From Mesostigma viride (Eukaryota; Streptophyta; Mesostigmatophyceae; Mesostigmatales; Mesostigmataceae), in the NCBI GenBank assembly GCA_009746045.1, contig RPFO01000348.1, positions 626,401 to 690,400 of the forward strand: 64,000 nucleotides of DNA, given 5' to 3'. The position numbers and the translations under genes are program-made. The notes below the pieces were generated by a model. It did not search any database. It saw only the letters and a program-made list of their open reading frames with translations, and was not told the DNA's origin. Shown piece by piece: positions 1-12,589 of this stretch (the first letter of the stretch is position 1; each line of letters opens with the position of its first letter).

Positions 1-3000
1 TGCATTTAAATCTGGAGCCCAAAATTCACTGAAAACGTGTGCCAGCCGGTAGCAAACTGGGCCAAGCTGCCACGGAATGGTGGTACCGCCTGCCGTCCGG
101 CACTTTGAAGCCCGCCGGTGCTATAATTCCTATCGTCCACGCATGTTTTCCCCTGCCTCAAACCGCACGTTGCATTTAAATCTGGAGCCCAAAATTCACT
201 GAAAACGTGTGCCAGCCGGTAGCAAACTGGGCCAAGCTGCCACGGAATGGTGGTACCGCCTGCCGTCCGGCACTTTGAAGCCCGCCGGTGCTATAATTCC
301 TATCGTCCACGCATGTTTTCCCCTGCCTCAAACCGCACGTTGCATTTAAATCTGGAGCCCAAAATTCACTGAAAACGTGTGCCAGCCGGTAGCAAACTGG
401 GCCAAGCTGCCACGGAATGGTGGTACCGCCTGCCGTCCGGCACTTTGAAGCCCGCCGGTGCTATAATTCCTATCGTCCACGCATGTTTTCCCCTGCCTCA
501 AACCGCACGTTGCATTTAAATCTGGAGCCCAAAATTCACTGAAAACGTGTGCCAGCCGGTAGCAAACTGGGCCAAGCTGCCACGGAATGGTGGTACCGCC
601 TGCCGTCCGGCACTTTGAAGCCCGCCGGTGCTATAATTCCTATCGTCCACGCATGTTTTCCCCTGCCTCAAACCGCACGTTGCATTTAAATCTGGAGCCC
701 AAAATTCACTGAAAACGTGTGCCAGCCGGTAGCAAACTGGGCCAAGCTGCCACGGAATGGTGGTACCGCCTGCCGTCCGGCACTTTGAAGCCCGCCGGTG
801 CTATAATTCCTATCGTCCACGCATGTTTTCCCCTGCCTCAAACCGCACGTTGCATTTAAATCTGGAGCCCAAAATTCACTGAAAACGTGTGCCAGCCGGT
901 AGCAAACTGGGCCAAGCTGCCACGGAATGGTGGTACCGCCTGCCGTCCGGCACTTTGAAGCCCGCCGGTGCTATAATTCCTATCGTCCACGCATGTTTTC
1001 CCCTGCCTCAAACCGCACGTTGCATTTAAATCTGGAGCCCAAAATTCACTGAAAACGTGTGCCAGCCGGTAGCAAACTGGGCCAAGCTGCCACGGAATGG
1101 TGGTACCGCCTGCCGTCCGGCACTTTGAAGCCCGCCGGTGCTATAATTCCTATCGTCCACGCATGTTTTCCCCTGCCTCAAACCGCACGTTGCATTTAAA
1201 TCTGGAGCCCAAAATTCACTGAAAACGTGTGCCAGCCGGTAGCAAACTGGGCCAAGCTGCCACGGAATGGTGGTACCGCCTGCCGTCCGGCACTTTGAAG
1301 CCCGCCGGTGCTATAATTCCTATCGTCCACGCATGTTTTCCCCTGCCTCAAACCGCACGTTGCATTTAAATCTGGAGCCCAAAATTCACTGAAAACGTGT
1401 GCCAGCCGGTAGCAAACTGGGCCAAGCTGCCACGGAATGGTGGTACCGCCTGCCGTCCGGCACTTTGAAGCCCGCCGGTGCTATAATTCCTATCGTCCAC
1501 GCATGTTTTCCCCTGCCTCAAACCGCACGTTGCATTTAAATCTGGAGCCCAAAATTCACTGAAAACGTGTGCCAGCCGGTAGCAAACTGGGCCAAGCTGC
1601 CACGGAATGGTGGTACCGCCTGCCGTCCGGCACTTTGAAGCCCGCCGGTGCTATAATTCCTATCGTCCACGCATGTTTTCCCCTGCCTCAAACCGCACGT
1701 TGCATTTAAATCTGGAGCCCAAAATTCACTGAAAACGTGTGCCAGCCGGTAGCAAACTGGGCCAAGCTGCCACGGAATGGTGGTACCGCCTGCCGTCCGG
1801 CACTTTGAAGCCCGCCGGTGCTATAATTCCTATCGTCCACGCATGTTTTCCCCTGCCTCAAACCGCACGTTGCATTTAAATCTGGAGCCCAAAATTCACT
1901 GAAAACGTGTGCCAGCCGGTAGCAAACTGGGCCAAGCTGCCACGGAATGGTGGTACCGCCTGCCGTCCGGCACTTTGAAGCCCGCCGGTGCTATAATTCC
2001 TATCGTCCACGCATGTTTTCCCCTGCCTCAAACCGCACGTTGCATTTAAATCTGGAGCCCAAAATTCACTGAAAACGTGTGCCAGCCGGTAGCAAACTGG
2101 GCCAAGCTGCCACGGAATGGTGGTACCGCCTGCCGTCCGGCACTTTGAAGCCCGCCGGTGCTATAATTCCTATCGTCCACGCATGTTTTCCCCTGCCTCA
2201 AACCGCACGTTGCATTTAAATCTGGAGCCCAAAATTCACTGAAAACGTGTGCCAGCCGGTAGCAAACTGGGCCAAGCTGCCACGGAATGGTGGTACCGCC
2301 TGCCGTCCGGCACTTTGAAGCCCGCCGGTGCTATAATTCCTATCGTCCACGCATGTTTTCCCCTGCCTCAAACCGCACGTTGCATTTAAATCTGGAGCCC
2401 AAAATTCACTGAAAACGTGTGCCAGCCGGTAGCAAACTGGGCCAAGCTGCCACGGAATGGTGGTACCGCCTGCCGTCCGGCACTTTGAAGCCCGCCGGTG
2501 CTATAATTCCTATCGTCCACGCATGTTTTCCCCTGCCTCAAACCGCACGTTGCATTTAAATCTGGAGCCCAAAATTCACTGAAAACGTGTGCCAGCCGGT
2601 AGCAAACTGGGCCAAGCTGCCACGGAATGGTGGTACCGCCTGCCGTCCGGCACTTTGAAGCCCGCCGGTGCTATAATTCCTATCGTCCACGCATGTTTTC
2701 CCCTGCCTCAAACCGCACGTTGCATTTAAATCTGGAGCCCAAAATTCACTGAAAACGTGTGCCAGCCGGTAGCAAACTGGGCCAAGCTGCCACGGAATGG
2801 TGGTACCGCCTGCCGTCCGGCACTTTGAAGCCCGCCGGTGCTATAATTCCTATCGTCCACGCATGTTTTCCCCTGCCTCAAACCGCACGTTGCATTTAAA
2901 TCTGGAGCCCAAAATTCACTGAAAACGTGTGCCAGCCGGTAGCAAACTGGGCCAAGCTGCCACGGAATGGTGGTACCGCCTGCCGTCCGGCACTTTGAAG

Positions 3001-6000
3001 CCCGCCGGTGCTATAATTCCTATCGTCCACGCATGTTTTCCCCTGCCTCAAACCGCACGTTGCATTTAAATCTGGAGCCCAAAATTCACTGAAAACGTGT
3101 GCCAGCCGGTAGCAAACTGGGCCAAGCTGCCACGGAATGGTGGTACCGCCTGCCGTCCGGCACTTTGAAGCCCGCCGGTGCTATAATTCCTATCGTCCAC
3201 GCATGTTTTCCCCTGCCTCAAACCGCACGTTGCATTTAAATCTGGAGCCCAAAATTCACTGAAAACGTGTGCCAGCCGGTAGCAAACTGGGCCAAGCTGC
3301 CACGGAATGGTGGTACCGCCTGCCGTCCGGCACTTTGAAGCCCGCCGGTGCTATAATTCCTATCGTCCACGCATGTTTTCCCCTGCCTCAAACCGCACGT
3401 TGCATTTAAATCTGGAGCCCAAAATTCACTGAAAACGTGTGCCAGCCGGTAGCAAACTGGGCCAAGCTGCCACGGAATGGTGGTACCGCCTGCCGTCCGG
3501 CACTTTGAAGCCCGCCGGTGCTATAATTCCTATCGTCCACGCATGTTTTCCCCTGCCTCAAACCGCACGTTGCATTTAAATCTGGAGCCCAAAATTCACT
3601 GAAAACGTGTGCCAGCCGGTAGCAAACTGGGCCAAGCTGCCACGGAATGGTGGTACCGCCTGCCGTCCGGCACTTTGAAGCCCGCCGGTGCTATAATTCC
3701 TATCGTCCACGCATGTTTTCCCCTGCCTCAAACCGCACGTTGCATTTAAATCTGGAGCCCAAAATTCACTGAAAACGTGTGCCAGCCGGTAGCAAACTGG
3801 GCCAAGCTGCCACGGAATGGTGGTACCGCCTGCCGTCCGGCACTTTGAAGCCCGCCGGTGCTATAATTCCTATCGTCCACGCATGTTTTCCCCTGCCTCA
3901 AACCGCACGTTGCATTTAAATCTGGAGCCCAAAATTCACTGAAAACGTGTGCCAGCCGGTAGCAAACTGGGCCAAGCTGCCACGGAATGGTGGTACCGCC
4001 TGCCGTCCGGCACTTTGAAGCCCGCCGGTGCTATAATTCCTATCGTCCACGCATGTTTTCCCCTGCCTCAAACCGCACGTTGCATTTAAATCTGGAGCCC
4101 AAAATTCACTGAAAACGTGTGCCAGCCGGTAGCAAACTGGGCCAAGCTGCCACGGAATGGTGGTACCGCCTGCCGTCCGGCACTTTGAAGCCCGCCGGTG
4201 CTATAATTCCTATCGTCCACGCATGTTTTCCCCTGCCTCAAACCGCACGTTGCATTTAAATCTGGAGCCCAAAATTCACTGAAAACGTGTGCCAGCCGGT
4301 AGCAAACTGGGCCAAGCTGCCACGGAATGGTGGTACCGCCTGCCGTCCGGCACTTTGAAGCCCGCCGGTGCTATAATTCCTATCGTCCACGCATGTTTTC
4401 CCCTGCCTCAAACCGCACGTTGCATTTAAATCTGGAGCCCAAAATTCACTGAAAACGTGTGCCAGCCGGTAGCAAACTGGGCCAAGCTGCCACGGAATGG
4501 TGGTACCGCCTGCCGTCCGGCACTTTGAAGCCCGCCGGTGCTATAATTCCTATCGTCCACGCATGTTTTCCCCTGCCTCAAACCGCACGTTGCATTTAAA
4601 TCTGGAGCCCAAAATTCACTGAAAACGTGTGCCAGCCGGTAGCAAACTGGGCCAAGCTGCCACGGAATGGTGGTACCGCCTGCCGTCCGGCACTTTGAAG
4701 CCCGCCGGTGCTATAATTCCTATCGTCCACGCATGTTTTCCCCTGCCTCAAACCGCACGTTGCATTTAAATCTGGAGCCCAAAATTCACTGAAAACGTGT
4801 GCCAGCCGGTAGCAAACTGGGCCAAGCTGCCACGGAATGGTGGTACCGCCTGCCGTCCGGCACTTTGAAGCCCGCCGGTGCTATAATTCCTATCGTCCAC
4901 GCATGTTTTCCCCTGCCTCAAACCGCACGTTGCATTTAAATCTGGAGCCCAAAATTCACTGAAAACGTGTGCCAGCCGGTAGCAAACTGGGCCAAGCTGC
5001 CACGGAATGGTGGTACCGCCTGCCGTCCGGCACTTTGAAGCCCGCCGGTGCTATAATTCCTATCGTCCACGCATGTTTTCCCCTGCCTCAAACCGCACGT
5101 TGCATTTAAATCTGGAGCCCAAAATTCACTGAAAACGTGTGCCAGCCGGTAGCAAACTGGGCCAAGCTGCCACGGAATGGTGGTACCGCCTGCCGTCCGG
5201 CACTTTGAAGCCCGCCGGTGCTATAATTCCTATCGTCCACGCATGTTTTCCCCTGCCTCAAACCGCACGTTGCATTTAAATCTGGAGCCCAAAATTCACT
5301 GAAAACGTGTGCCAGCCGGTAGCAAACTGGGCCAAGCTGCCACGGAATGGTGGTACCGCCTGCCGTCCGGCACTTTGAAGCCCGCCGGTGCTATAATTCC
5401 TATCGTCCACGCATGTTTTCCCCTGCCTCAAACCGCACGTTGCATTTAAATCTGGAGCCCAAAATTCACTGAAAACGTGTGCCAGCCGGTAGCAAACTGG
5501 GCCAAGCTGCCACGGAATGGTGGTACCGCCTGCCGTCCGGCACTTTGAAGCCCGCCGGTGCTATAATTCCTATCGTCCACGCATGTTTTCCCCTGCCTCA
5601 AACCGCACGTTGCATTTAAATCTGGAGCCCAAAATTCACTGAAAACGTGTGCCAGCCGGTAGCAAACTGGGCCAAGCTGCCACGGAATGGTGGTACCGCC
5701 TGCCGTCCGGCACTTTGAAGCCCGCCGGTGCTATAATTCCTATCGTCCACGCATGTTTTCCCCTGCCTCAAACCGCACGTTGCATTTAAATCTGGAGCCC
5801 AAAATTCACTGAAAACGTGTGCCAGCCGGTAGCAAACTGGGCCAAGCTGCCACGGAATGGTGGTACCGCCTGCCGTCCGGCACTTTGAAGCCCGCCGGTG
5901 CTATAATTCCTATCGTCCACGCATGTTTTCCCCTGCCTCAAACCGCACGTTGCATTTAAATCTGGAGCCCAAAATTCACTGAAAACGTGTGCCAGCCGGT

Positions 6001-9000
6001 AGCAAACTGGGCCAAGCTGCCACGGAATGGTGGTACCGCCTGCCGTCCGGCACTTTGAAGCCCGCCGGTGCTATAATTCCTATCGTCCACGCATGTTTTC
6101 CCCTGCCTCAAACCGCACGTTGCATTTAAATCTGGAGCCCAAAATTCACTGAAAACGTGTGCCAGCCGGTAGCAAACTGGGCCAAGCTGCCACGGAATGG
6201 TGGTACCGCCTGCCGTCCGGCACTTTGAAGCCCGCCGGTGCTATAATTCCTATCGTCCACGCATGTTTTCCCCTGCCTCAAACCGCACGTTGCATTTAAA
6301 TCTGGAGCCCAAAATTCACTGAAAACGTGTGCCAGCCGGTAGCAAACTGGGCCAAGCTGCCACGGAATGGTGGTACCGCCTGCCGTCCGGCACTTTGAAG
6401 CCCGCCGGTGCTATAATTCCTATCGTCCACGCATGTTTTCCCCTGCCTCAAACCGCACGTTGCATTTAAATCTGGAGCCCAAAATTCACTGAAAACGTGT
6501 GCCAGCCGGTAGCAAACTGGGCCAAGCTGCCACGGAATGGTGGTACCGCCTGCCGTCCGGCACTTTGAAGCCCGCCGGTGCTATAATTCCTATCGTCCAC
6601 GCATGTTTTCCCCTGCCTCAAACCGCACGTTGCATTTAAATCTGGAGCCCAAAATTCACTGAAAACGTGTGCCAGCCGGTAGCAAACTGGGCCAAGCTGC
6701 CACGGAATGGTGGTACCGCCTGCCGTCCGGCACTTTGAAGCCCGCCGGTGCTATAATTCCTATCGTCCACGCATGTTTTCCCCTGCCTCAAACCGCACGT
6801 TGCATTTAAATCTGGAGCCCAAAATTCACTGAAAACGTGTGCCAGCCGGTAGCAAACTGGGCCAAGCTGCCACGGAATGGTGGTACCGCCTGCCGTCCGG
6901 CACTTTGAAGCCCGCCGGTGCTATAATTCCTATCGTCCACGCATGTTTTCCCCTGCCTCAAACCGCACGTTGCATTTAAATCTGGAGCCCAAAATTCACT
7001 GAAAACGTGTGCCAGCCGGTAGCAAACTGGGCCAAGCTGCCACGGAATGGTGGTACCGCCTGCCGTCCGGCACTTTGAAGCCCGCCGGTGCTATAATTCC
7101 TATCGTCCACGCATGTTTTCCCCTGCCTCAAACCGCACGTTGCATTTAAATCTGGAGCCCAAAATTCACTGAAAACGTGTGCCAGCCGGTAGCAAACTGG
7201 GCCAAGCTGCCACGGAATGGTGGTACCGCCTGCCGTCCGGCACTTTGAAGCCCGCCGGTGCTATAATTCCTATCGTCCACGCATGTTTTCCCCTGCCTCA
7301 AACCGCACGTTGCATTTAAATCTGGAGCCCAAAATTCACTGAAAACGTGTGCCAGCCGGTAGCAAACTGGGCCAAGCTGCCACGGAATGGTGGTACCGCC
7401 TGCCGTCCGGCACTTTGAAGCCCGCCGGTGCTATAATTCCTATCGTCCACGCATGTTTTCCCCTGCCTCAAACCGCACGTTGCATTTAAATCTGGAGCCC
7501 AAAATTCACTGAAAACGTGTGCCAGCCGGTAGCAAACTGGGCCAAGCTGCCACGGAATGGTGGTACCGCCTGCCGTCCGGCACTTTGAAGCCCGCCGGTG
7601 CTATAATTCCTATCGTCCACGCATGTTTTCCCCTGCCTCAAACCGCACGTTGCATTTAAATCTGGAGCCCAAAATTCACTGAAAACGTGTGCCAGCCGGT
7701 AGCAAACTGGGCCAAGCTGCCACGGAATGGTGGTACCGCCTGCCGTCCGGCACTTTGAAGCCCGCCGGTGCTATAATTCCTATCGTCCACGCATGTTTTC
7801 CCCTGCCTCAAACCGCACGTTGCATTTAAATCTGGAGCCCAAAATTCACTGAAAACGTGTGCCAGCCGGTAGCAAACTGGGCCAAGCTGCCACGGAATGG
7901 TGGTACCGCCTGCCGTCCGGCACTTTGAAGCCCGCCGGTGCTATAATTCCTATCGTCCACGCATGTTTTCCCCTGCCTCAAACCGCACGTTGCATTTAAA
8001 TCTGGAGCCCAAAATTCACTGAAAACGTGTGCCAGCCGGTAGCAAACTGGGCCAAGCTGCCACGGAATGGTGGTACCGCCTGCCGTCCGGCACTTTGAAG
8101 CCCGCCGGTGCTATAATTCCTATCGTCCACGCATGTTTTCCCCTGCCTCAAACCGCACGTTGCATTTAAATCTGGAGCCCAAAATTCACTGAAAACGTGT
8201 GCCAGCCGGTAGCAAACTGGGCCAAGCTGCCACGGAATGGTGGTACCGCCTGCCGTCCGGCACTTTGAAGCCCGCCGGTGCTATAATTCCTATCGTCCAC
8301 GCATGTTTTCCCCTGCCTCAAACCGCACGTTGCATTTAAATCTGGAGCCCAAAATTCACTGAAAACGTGTGCCAGCCGGTAGCAAACTGGGCCAAGCTGC
8401 CACGGAATGGTGGTACCGCCTGCCGTCCGGCACTTTGAAGCCCGCCGGTGCTATAATTCCTATCGTCCACGCATGTTTTCCCCTGCCTCAAACCGCACGT
8501 TGCATTTAAATCTGGAGCCCAAAATTCACTGAAAACGTGTGCCAGCCGGTAGCAAACTGGGCCAAGCTGCCACGGAATGGTGGTACCGCCTGCCGTCCGG
8601 CACTTTGAAGCCCGCCGGTGCTATAATTCCTATCGTCCACGCATGTTTTCCCCTGCCTCAAACCGCACGTTGCATTTAAATCTGGAGCCCAAAATTCACT
8701 GAAAACGTGTGCCAGCCGGTAGCAAACTGGGCCAAGCTGCCACGGAATGGTGGTACCGCCTGCCGTCCGGCACTTTGAAGCCCGCCGGTGCTATAATTCC
8801 TATCGTCCACGCATGTTTTCCCCTGCCTCAAACCGCACGTTGCATTTAAATCTGGAGCCCAAAATTCACTGAAAACGTGTGCCAGCCGGTAGCAAACTGG
8901 GCCAAGCTGCCACGGAATGGTGGTACCGCCTGCCGTCCGGCACTTTGAAGCCCGCCGGTGCTATAATTCCTATCGTCCACGCATGTTTTCCCCTGCCTCA

Positions 9001-9956
9001 AACCGCACGTTGCATTTAAATCTGGAGCCCAAAATTCACTGAAAACGTGTGCCAGCCGGTAGCAAACTGGGCCAAGCTGCCACGGAATGGTGGTACCGCC
9101 TGCCGTCCGGCACTTTGAAGCCCGCCGGTGCTATAATTCCTATCGTCCACGCATGTTTTCCCCTGCCTCAAACCGCACGTTGCATTTAAATCTGGAGCCC
9201 AAAATTCACTGAAAACGTGTGCCAGCCGGTAGCAAACTGGGCCAAGCTGCCACGGAATGGTGGTACCGCCTGCCGTCCGGCACTTTGAAGCCCGCCGGTG
9301 CTATAATTCCTATCGTCCACGCATGTTTTCCCCTGCCTCAAACCGCACGTTGCATTTAAATCTGGAGCCCAAAATTCACTGAAAACGTGTGCCAGCCGGT
9401 AGCAAACTGGGCCAAGCTGCCACGGAATGGTGGTACCGCCTGCCGTCCGGCACTTTGAAGCCCGCCGGTGCTATAATTCCTATCGTCCACGCATGTTTTC
9501 CCCTGCCTCAAACCGCACGTTGCATTTAAATCTGGAGCCCAAAATTCACTGAAAACGTGTGCCAGCCGGTAGCAAACTGGGCCAAGCTGCCACGGAGTGG
9601 TGGTACCGCCTGCCGTCCGGCACTTTGAAGCCCGCCGGTGCTATAATTCCTATCGTCCACGCATGTTTTCCCCTGCCTCAAACCGCACGTTGCATTTAAA
9701 TCTGGAGCCCAAAATTCACTGAAAACGTGTGCCAGCCGGTAGCAAACTGGGCCAAGCTGCCACGGAATGGTGGTACCGCCTGCCGTCCGGCACTTTGAAG
9801 CCCGCCGGTGCTATAATTCCTATCGTCCACGCATGTTTTCCCCTGCCTCAAACCGCACGTTGCATTTAAATCTGGAGCCCAAAATTCACTGAAAACGTGT
9901 GCCAGCCGGTAGCAAACTGGGCCAAGCTGCCACGGAGTGGTGGTACCGCCTGCCGT
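1..9956. repeat. Homogeneous satellite array, 170-bp unit
   Basis: Head-to-tail repeat with an exact 170-bp period. There are 58 full units from base 1 to 9,860 and a 59th that breaks off after 96 bp at 9,956. The array continues leftward out of the window. By eye the units are identical except for an A-to-G change in the CACGGAATGG segment at about 9,597 (unit 57) and again at about 9,937 (last, partial unit). No unit carries a reading frame, because 170 is not a multiple of 3. A nucleosome-length unit and extreme homogeneity are typical of centromeric or heterochromatic satellites of plants and animals. Centromere identity here is inference only. Confidence 0.97.
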
Positions 9957-10620
9957 GAGGAGCCCGGTATATATATACTGGTTGCCGGTGTCCGCGGCGG
10001 AGCCTTTGCCCTTGTAAAGCATGACCCGGAACAACTAGCGGTCTTCCAATATGCATCGCTGGGGGGAGGCCATCCCGTAGAGTCCGGTTGCCGGAACTCC
10101 CCGGAGGAAAGGCTCAAGCTCAGGCATGTAAACCACCTCTGGTGAAGTATTGTCCACTCCCATGGCAGCATCGTTGCGGAGGGTAGAGATGGCAGCAGCC
10201 CATTCCCGCGGGGTCCACTCATCGTGGGGGCCGTCCGGCACCAGGGGGCCGGAGAGCAGTGGGCCCAGCGGTAGTCCGTTTCGCACGTGGCCGGGCCGGG
10301 CCTGCGCGCGGGGGCTCAACAGGTCCGCCGCGGCTAGCCGCAGGGCGTGCAGTGGCAGCGGAGTACGTCGAGCGGGGGGGTCGGTCCAGGAGCCCCCGAT
10401 AGTTTGGCCTGGGAGCTGGTCCAAAACTCAAGGAGTTCACTGGGCCGTGCCCGGGATGTCAGCCCTTGGGGTTTTCCGAGGTCCGGTGAGACGGTCAGAG
10501 TGGCCGCCATGCCGCCTTGTGCTGCATGGTTGGCGCGGCCGTGTGGCGCGATTGATCTCGGCGGCAAGTGTCTCCACCTCCTCCTCCGAGTGTGCGGCAG
10601 TATATGCTTGCGGGTAAGCC
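9957..10620 (-). pseudogene. L1-like LINE ORF2, N-terminal RT fragment, cut by the satellite
   Basis: Minus-strand pieces in different frames give the start of a non-LTR reverse transcriptase. One stretch at 10,035-10,230 (EWAAAISTLRNDAAMGVD...) matches the region just before RT motif 1. It is followed by the YKGKGSAADTGNQY motif at about 9,975-10,020, which resembles the KGKG..NYR motif of LINE RTs. The catalytic core (FxD, YADD) is missing because the satellite begins at 9,956. Frameshifts and stops show that it is dead. The satellite/LINE junction has no spacer. Confidence 0.6.
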
Positions 10621-10869
10621 GCTCATGCATGGTATGGGTACAGGTCCGAGGCCCCCCGGCGGCGAGCCTGCACTAGCTAGCGCCAGCCGGGCGGCGACCA
10701 GTCGTACCGTCGCGCATCGCGCAGGTATAGTGGGGCTGGGCGGGCCGGCGAGGTTGCTCAGGGAGCAGCTGAGAGCCAAGGTCCACGGATGATTCGCATG
10801 AACAGTTCGTAGGGTGGCATGTGATCCATGCCGCATTCGGCATCCAGGTACATCATAGGTACGTACGTT

Positions 10870-11740
10870 GCGCAGCCACGAAGGCAGACCTCAGTGGTTG
10901 CATCGCGGCGCCTCTCCTCCTCGGACCATGTGCAGTGAATTTCTCCCGGCGCCCATGCACGGACGGGGCGTAGGCAGGTCCAATCAGGGCGTGGGCGGGG
11001 GCCGGCGGCGGCGCTTGAGGAAAGTGTCGCATCGGATCACCACATTATTATGGTCACCGCAACCTTATTGCGCCTATACGTCTTTACGACCCCAATTGGG
11101 GTGGTGCGACACTTGGGGTGGTCAGCGTATGGGCATCAATGACGGAAGAACGCCAGCACTTGCGCACAAGTATGTAGTCCAATTAGCAAACACACCGCCG
11201 GCGGGGGAGTACCGAGCTAGCCGCCCTGCGCGCGGGGCCCACAAAGGTCCGACTAGCGCATCTGGCGGCTTAGCAAACAGCGCATTAATTGGCAGCTGTA
11301 CATCAAGTCACCCTCAGTGAGTAGTCATGCTCAAGGAGCCGGGGGGTGTTGCCGGCATTGCTGTCGGTTAGGCGCGGTGTGTACATGCAGCCCCCGCGGC
11401 CCACGGGCAGGGTCGCATTGGCATCCACCAAGATGGCGACGATGTATCAGTGACGTGGGATCTGTCGCTCAAGGTCGAGCCATGCTGCATGGTTGAAAAA
11501 CGCTTCGCGGTCTTTGGCAGGGTGCCCATGCAGCGTGTGGGGCATAGCCGACAATGGCTGAGAGCATAATGGGGGTCCGTCCTTCAAGGGAGCGGAAAGT
11601 GCACTGAAGGATCCGATTAGAGCAAAGTTTGTGGTCCACGAGTTGGGCGGCAGCCGGGTGGGGGAGCACAACAAGCCCATGCACCCCCCCTTGATTGACC
11701 CGGCGCATGCGCCAGGCCGCACAGCAGCAGTTGCCACTGG
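10870..11740 (-). pseudogene. LINE endonuclease (APE-like) remnant
   Basis: Minus-strand fragments around 11,330-11,740 contain GGVHGLVVL, SAIVGYAPHAAW and VAILVDANATLPVG. These recall the apurinic-endonuclease domain of L1-type ORF2: an inner strand, a Y.P turn, then the GDFNA-like catalytic strand. The pieces lie in more than one frame and are interrupted by stops. In element order this lies upstream of the RT fragment at 9,957-10,620, so both may be remains of one ORF2. Bases 10,621-10,869 between them give only frame-broken sequence. Confidence 0.45.
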
Positions 11741-11749
11741 TGTGCTTGA

Positions 11750-12097
11750 ATGATGATTATGAATGATGCTATAATAAATGATGATTATATCCCCCTCTAG
11801 TGGCTATCCTGTTGTGCATATAATATATATCAAGGACACAACCAGCGCAGCTAGGCCAGAAATCGGGAGAATCAAGTAAAAAATATAAATACTTACATCG
11901 GAGTAAAGGCACCCACCTAAAAATAAACAAAGCCAACGCTACTGTAACAAGAGATACCACGACAAAACAACTACGTACAGCCGGCATGGGACACTCGATC
12001 CACACAGCGATCGAATGAAGTAAAACAGCCTAATAACCGCGTGCTGCGCCGCAAAGTCAGCTCGTGTGCGGCCGGCGGAGCAAGATGTCAGCCATTA
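11750..12097. other. AT-rich stretch, no gene seen
   Basis: An AT-rich block inside GC-rich LINE debris. It carries a short motif (ATATAATATATCAAGGA.ACAACCAG) at about 11,815-11,850 that recurs at 14,160-14,190 and, inverted and partial, near 25,738. This hints at a small unnamed repeat family. No coding sequence seen. Confidence 0.4.
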
Positions 12098-12150
12098 ATT
12101 AATTAGGAACATAACTCCGTTGGGAGTATCTGTAGCACATAGTCCTTGAG
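12098..12150 (-). repeat. LINE 3'-end signature (copy 3)
   Basis: The segment holding ACTCCGTTGGGAG and TGTAGCACATA.TCCTTGA matches the 3' tails of the LINE copies at 22,002-22,070 and 36,034-36,090. On the minus strand this is where the element ends. It implies that a LINE 3' end sits here, so the ORF1 remnant at 12,590-13,891 may belong to an internally deleted copy. Bases 12,151-12,589 hold nothing I recognise. Confidence 0.55.
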
Positions 12151-12589
12151 AAGGGGCATGGCCTATAATACATTCTAAGCTACTTCAGGACTGCAAGGGT
12201 GGGAATGTAAACAACACTTGCTCTAGATAGGTGCACGTACTAGGGCACCTGCACCACCCAGAGTCTCGGGCAACGCCCAGCAAAGGGGAGCCCGTCATAT
12301 AGGTGGGGAAGATCATCATGGCTATAAAAGAGCGAGGGCATGGCTTCTTGACAGAGAGCATCTCTCTGCATAGTGCATAGGCATAGCATGGCTAAATTCT
12401 TAGTGCAACATCCATGGGGGTCCCGTTATGGCGTGGCTAAATCCGTGGCCATTATGGGCGCACATGCGCTGGGGCCGCGTGGTAGGCTAGCCTGAAATCT
12501 ACACTAGTAACTGCTATATTCCCTAGACTGGGGGTGCCTGCCAAGGCTTGTGGTCGACGTGGACGACGTCCCCCCTCCAGTATACCGGT

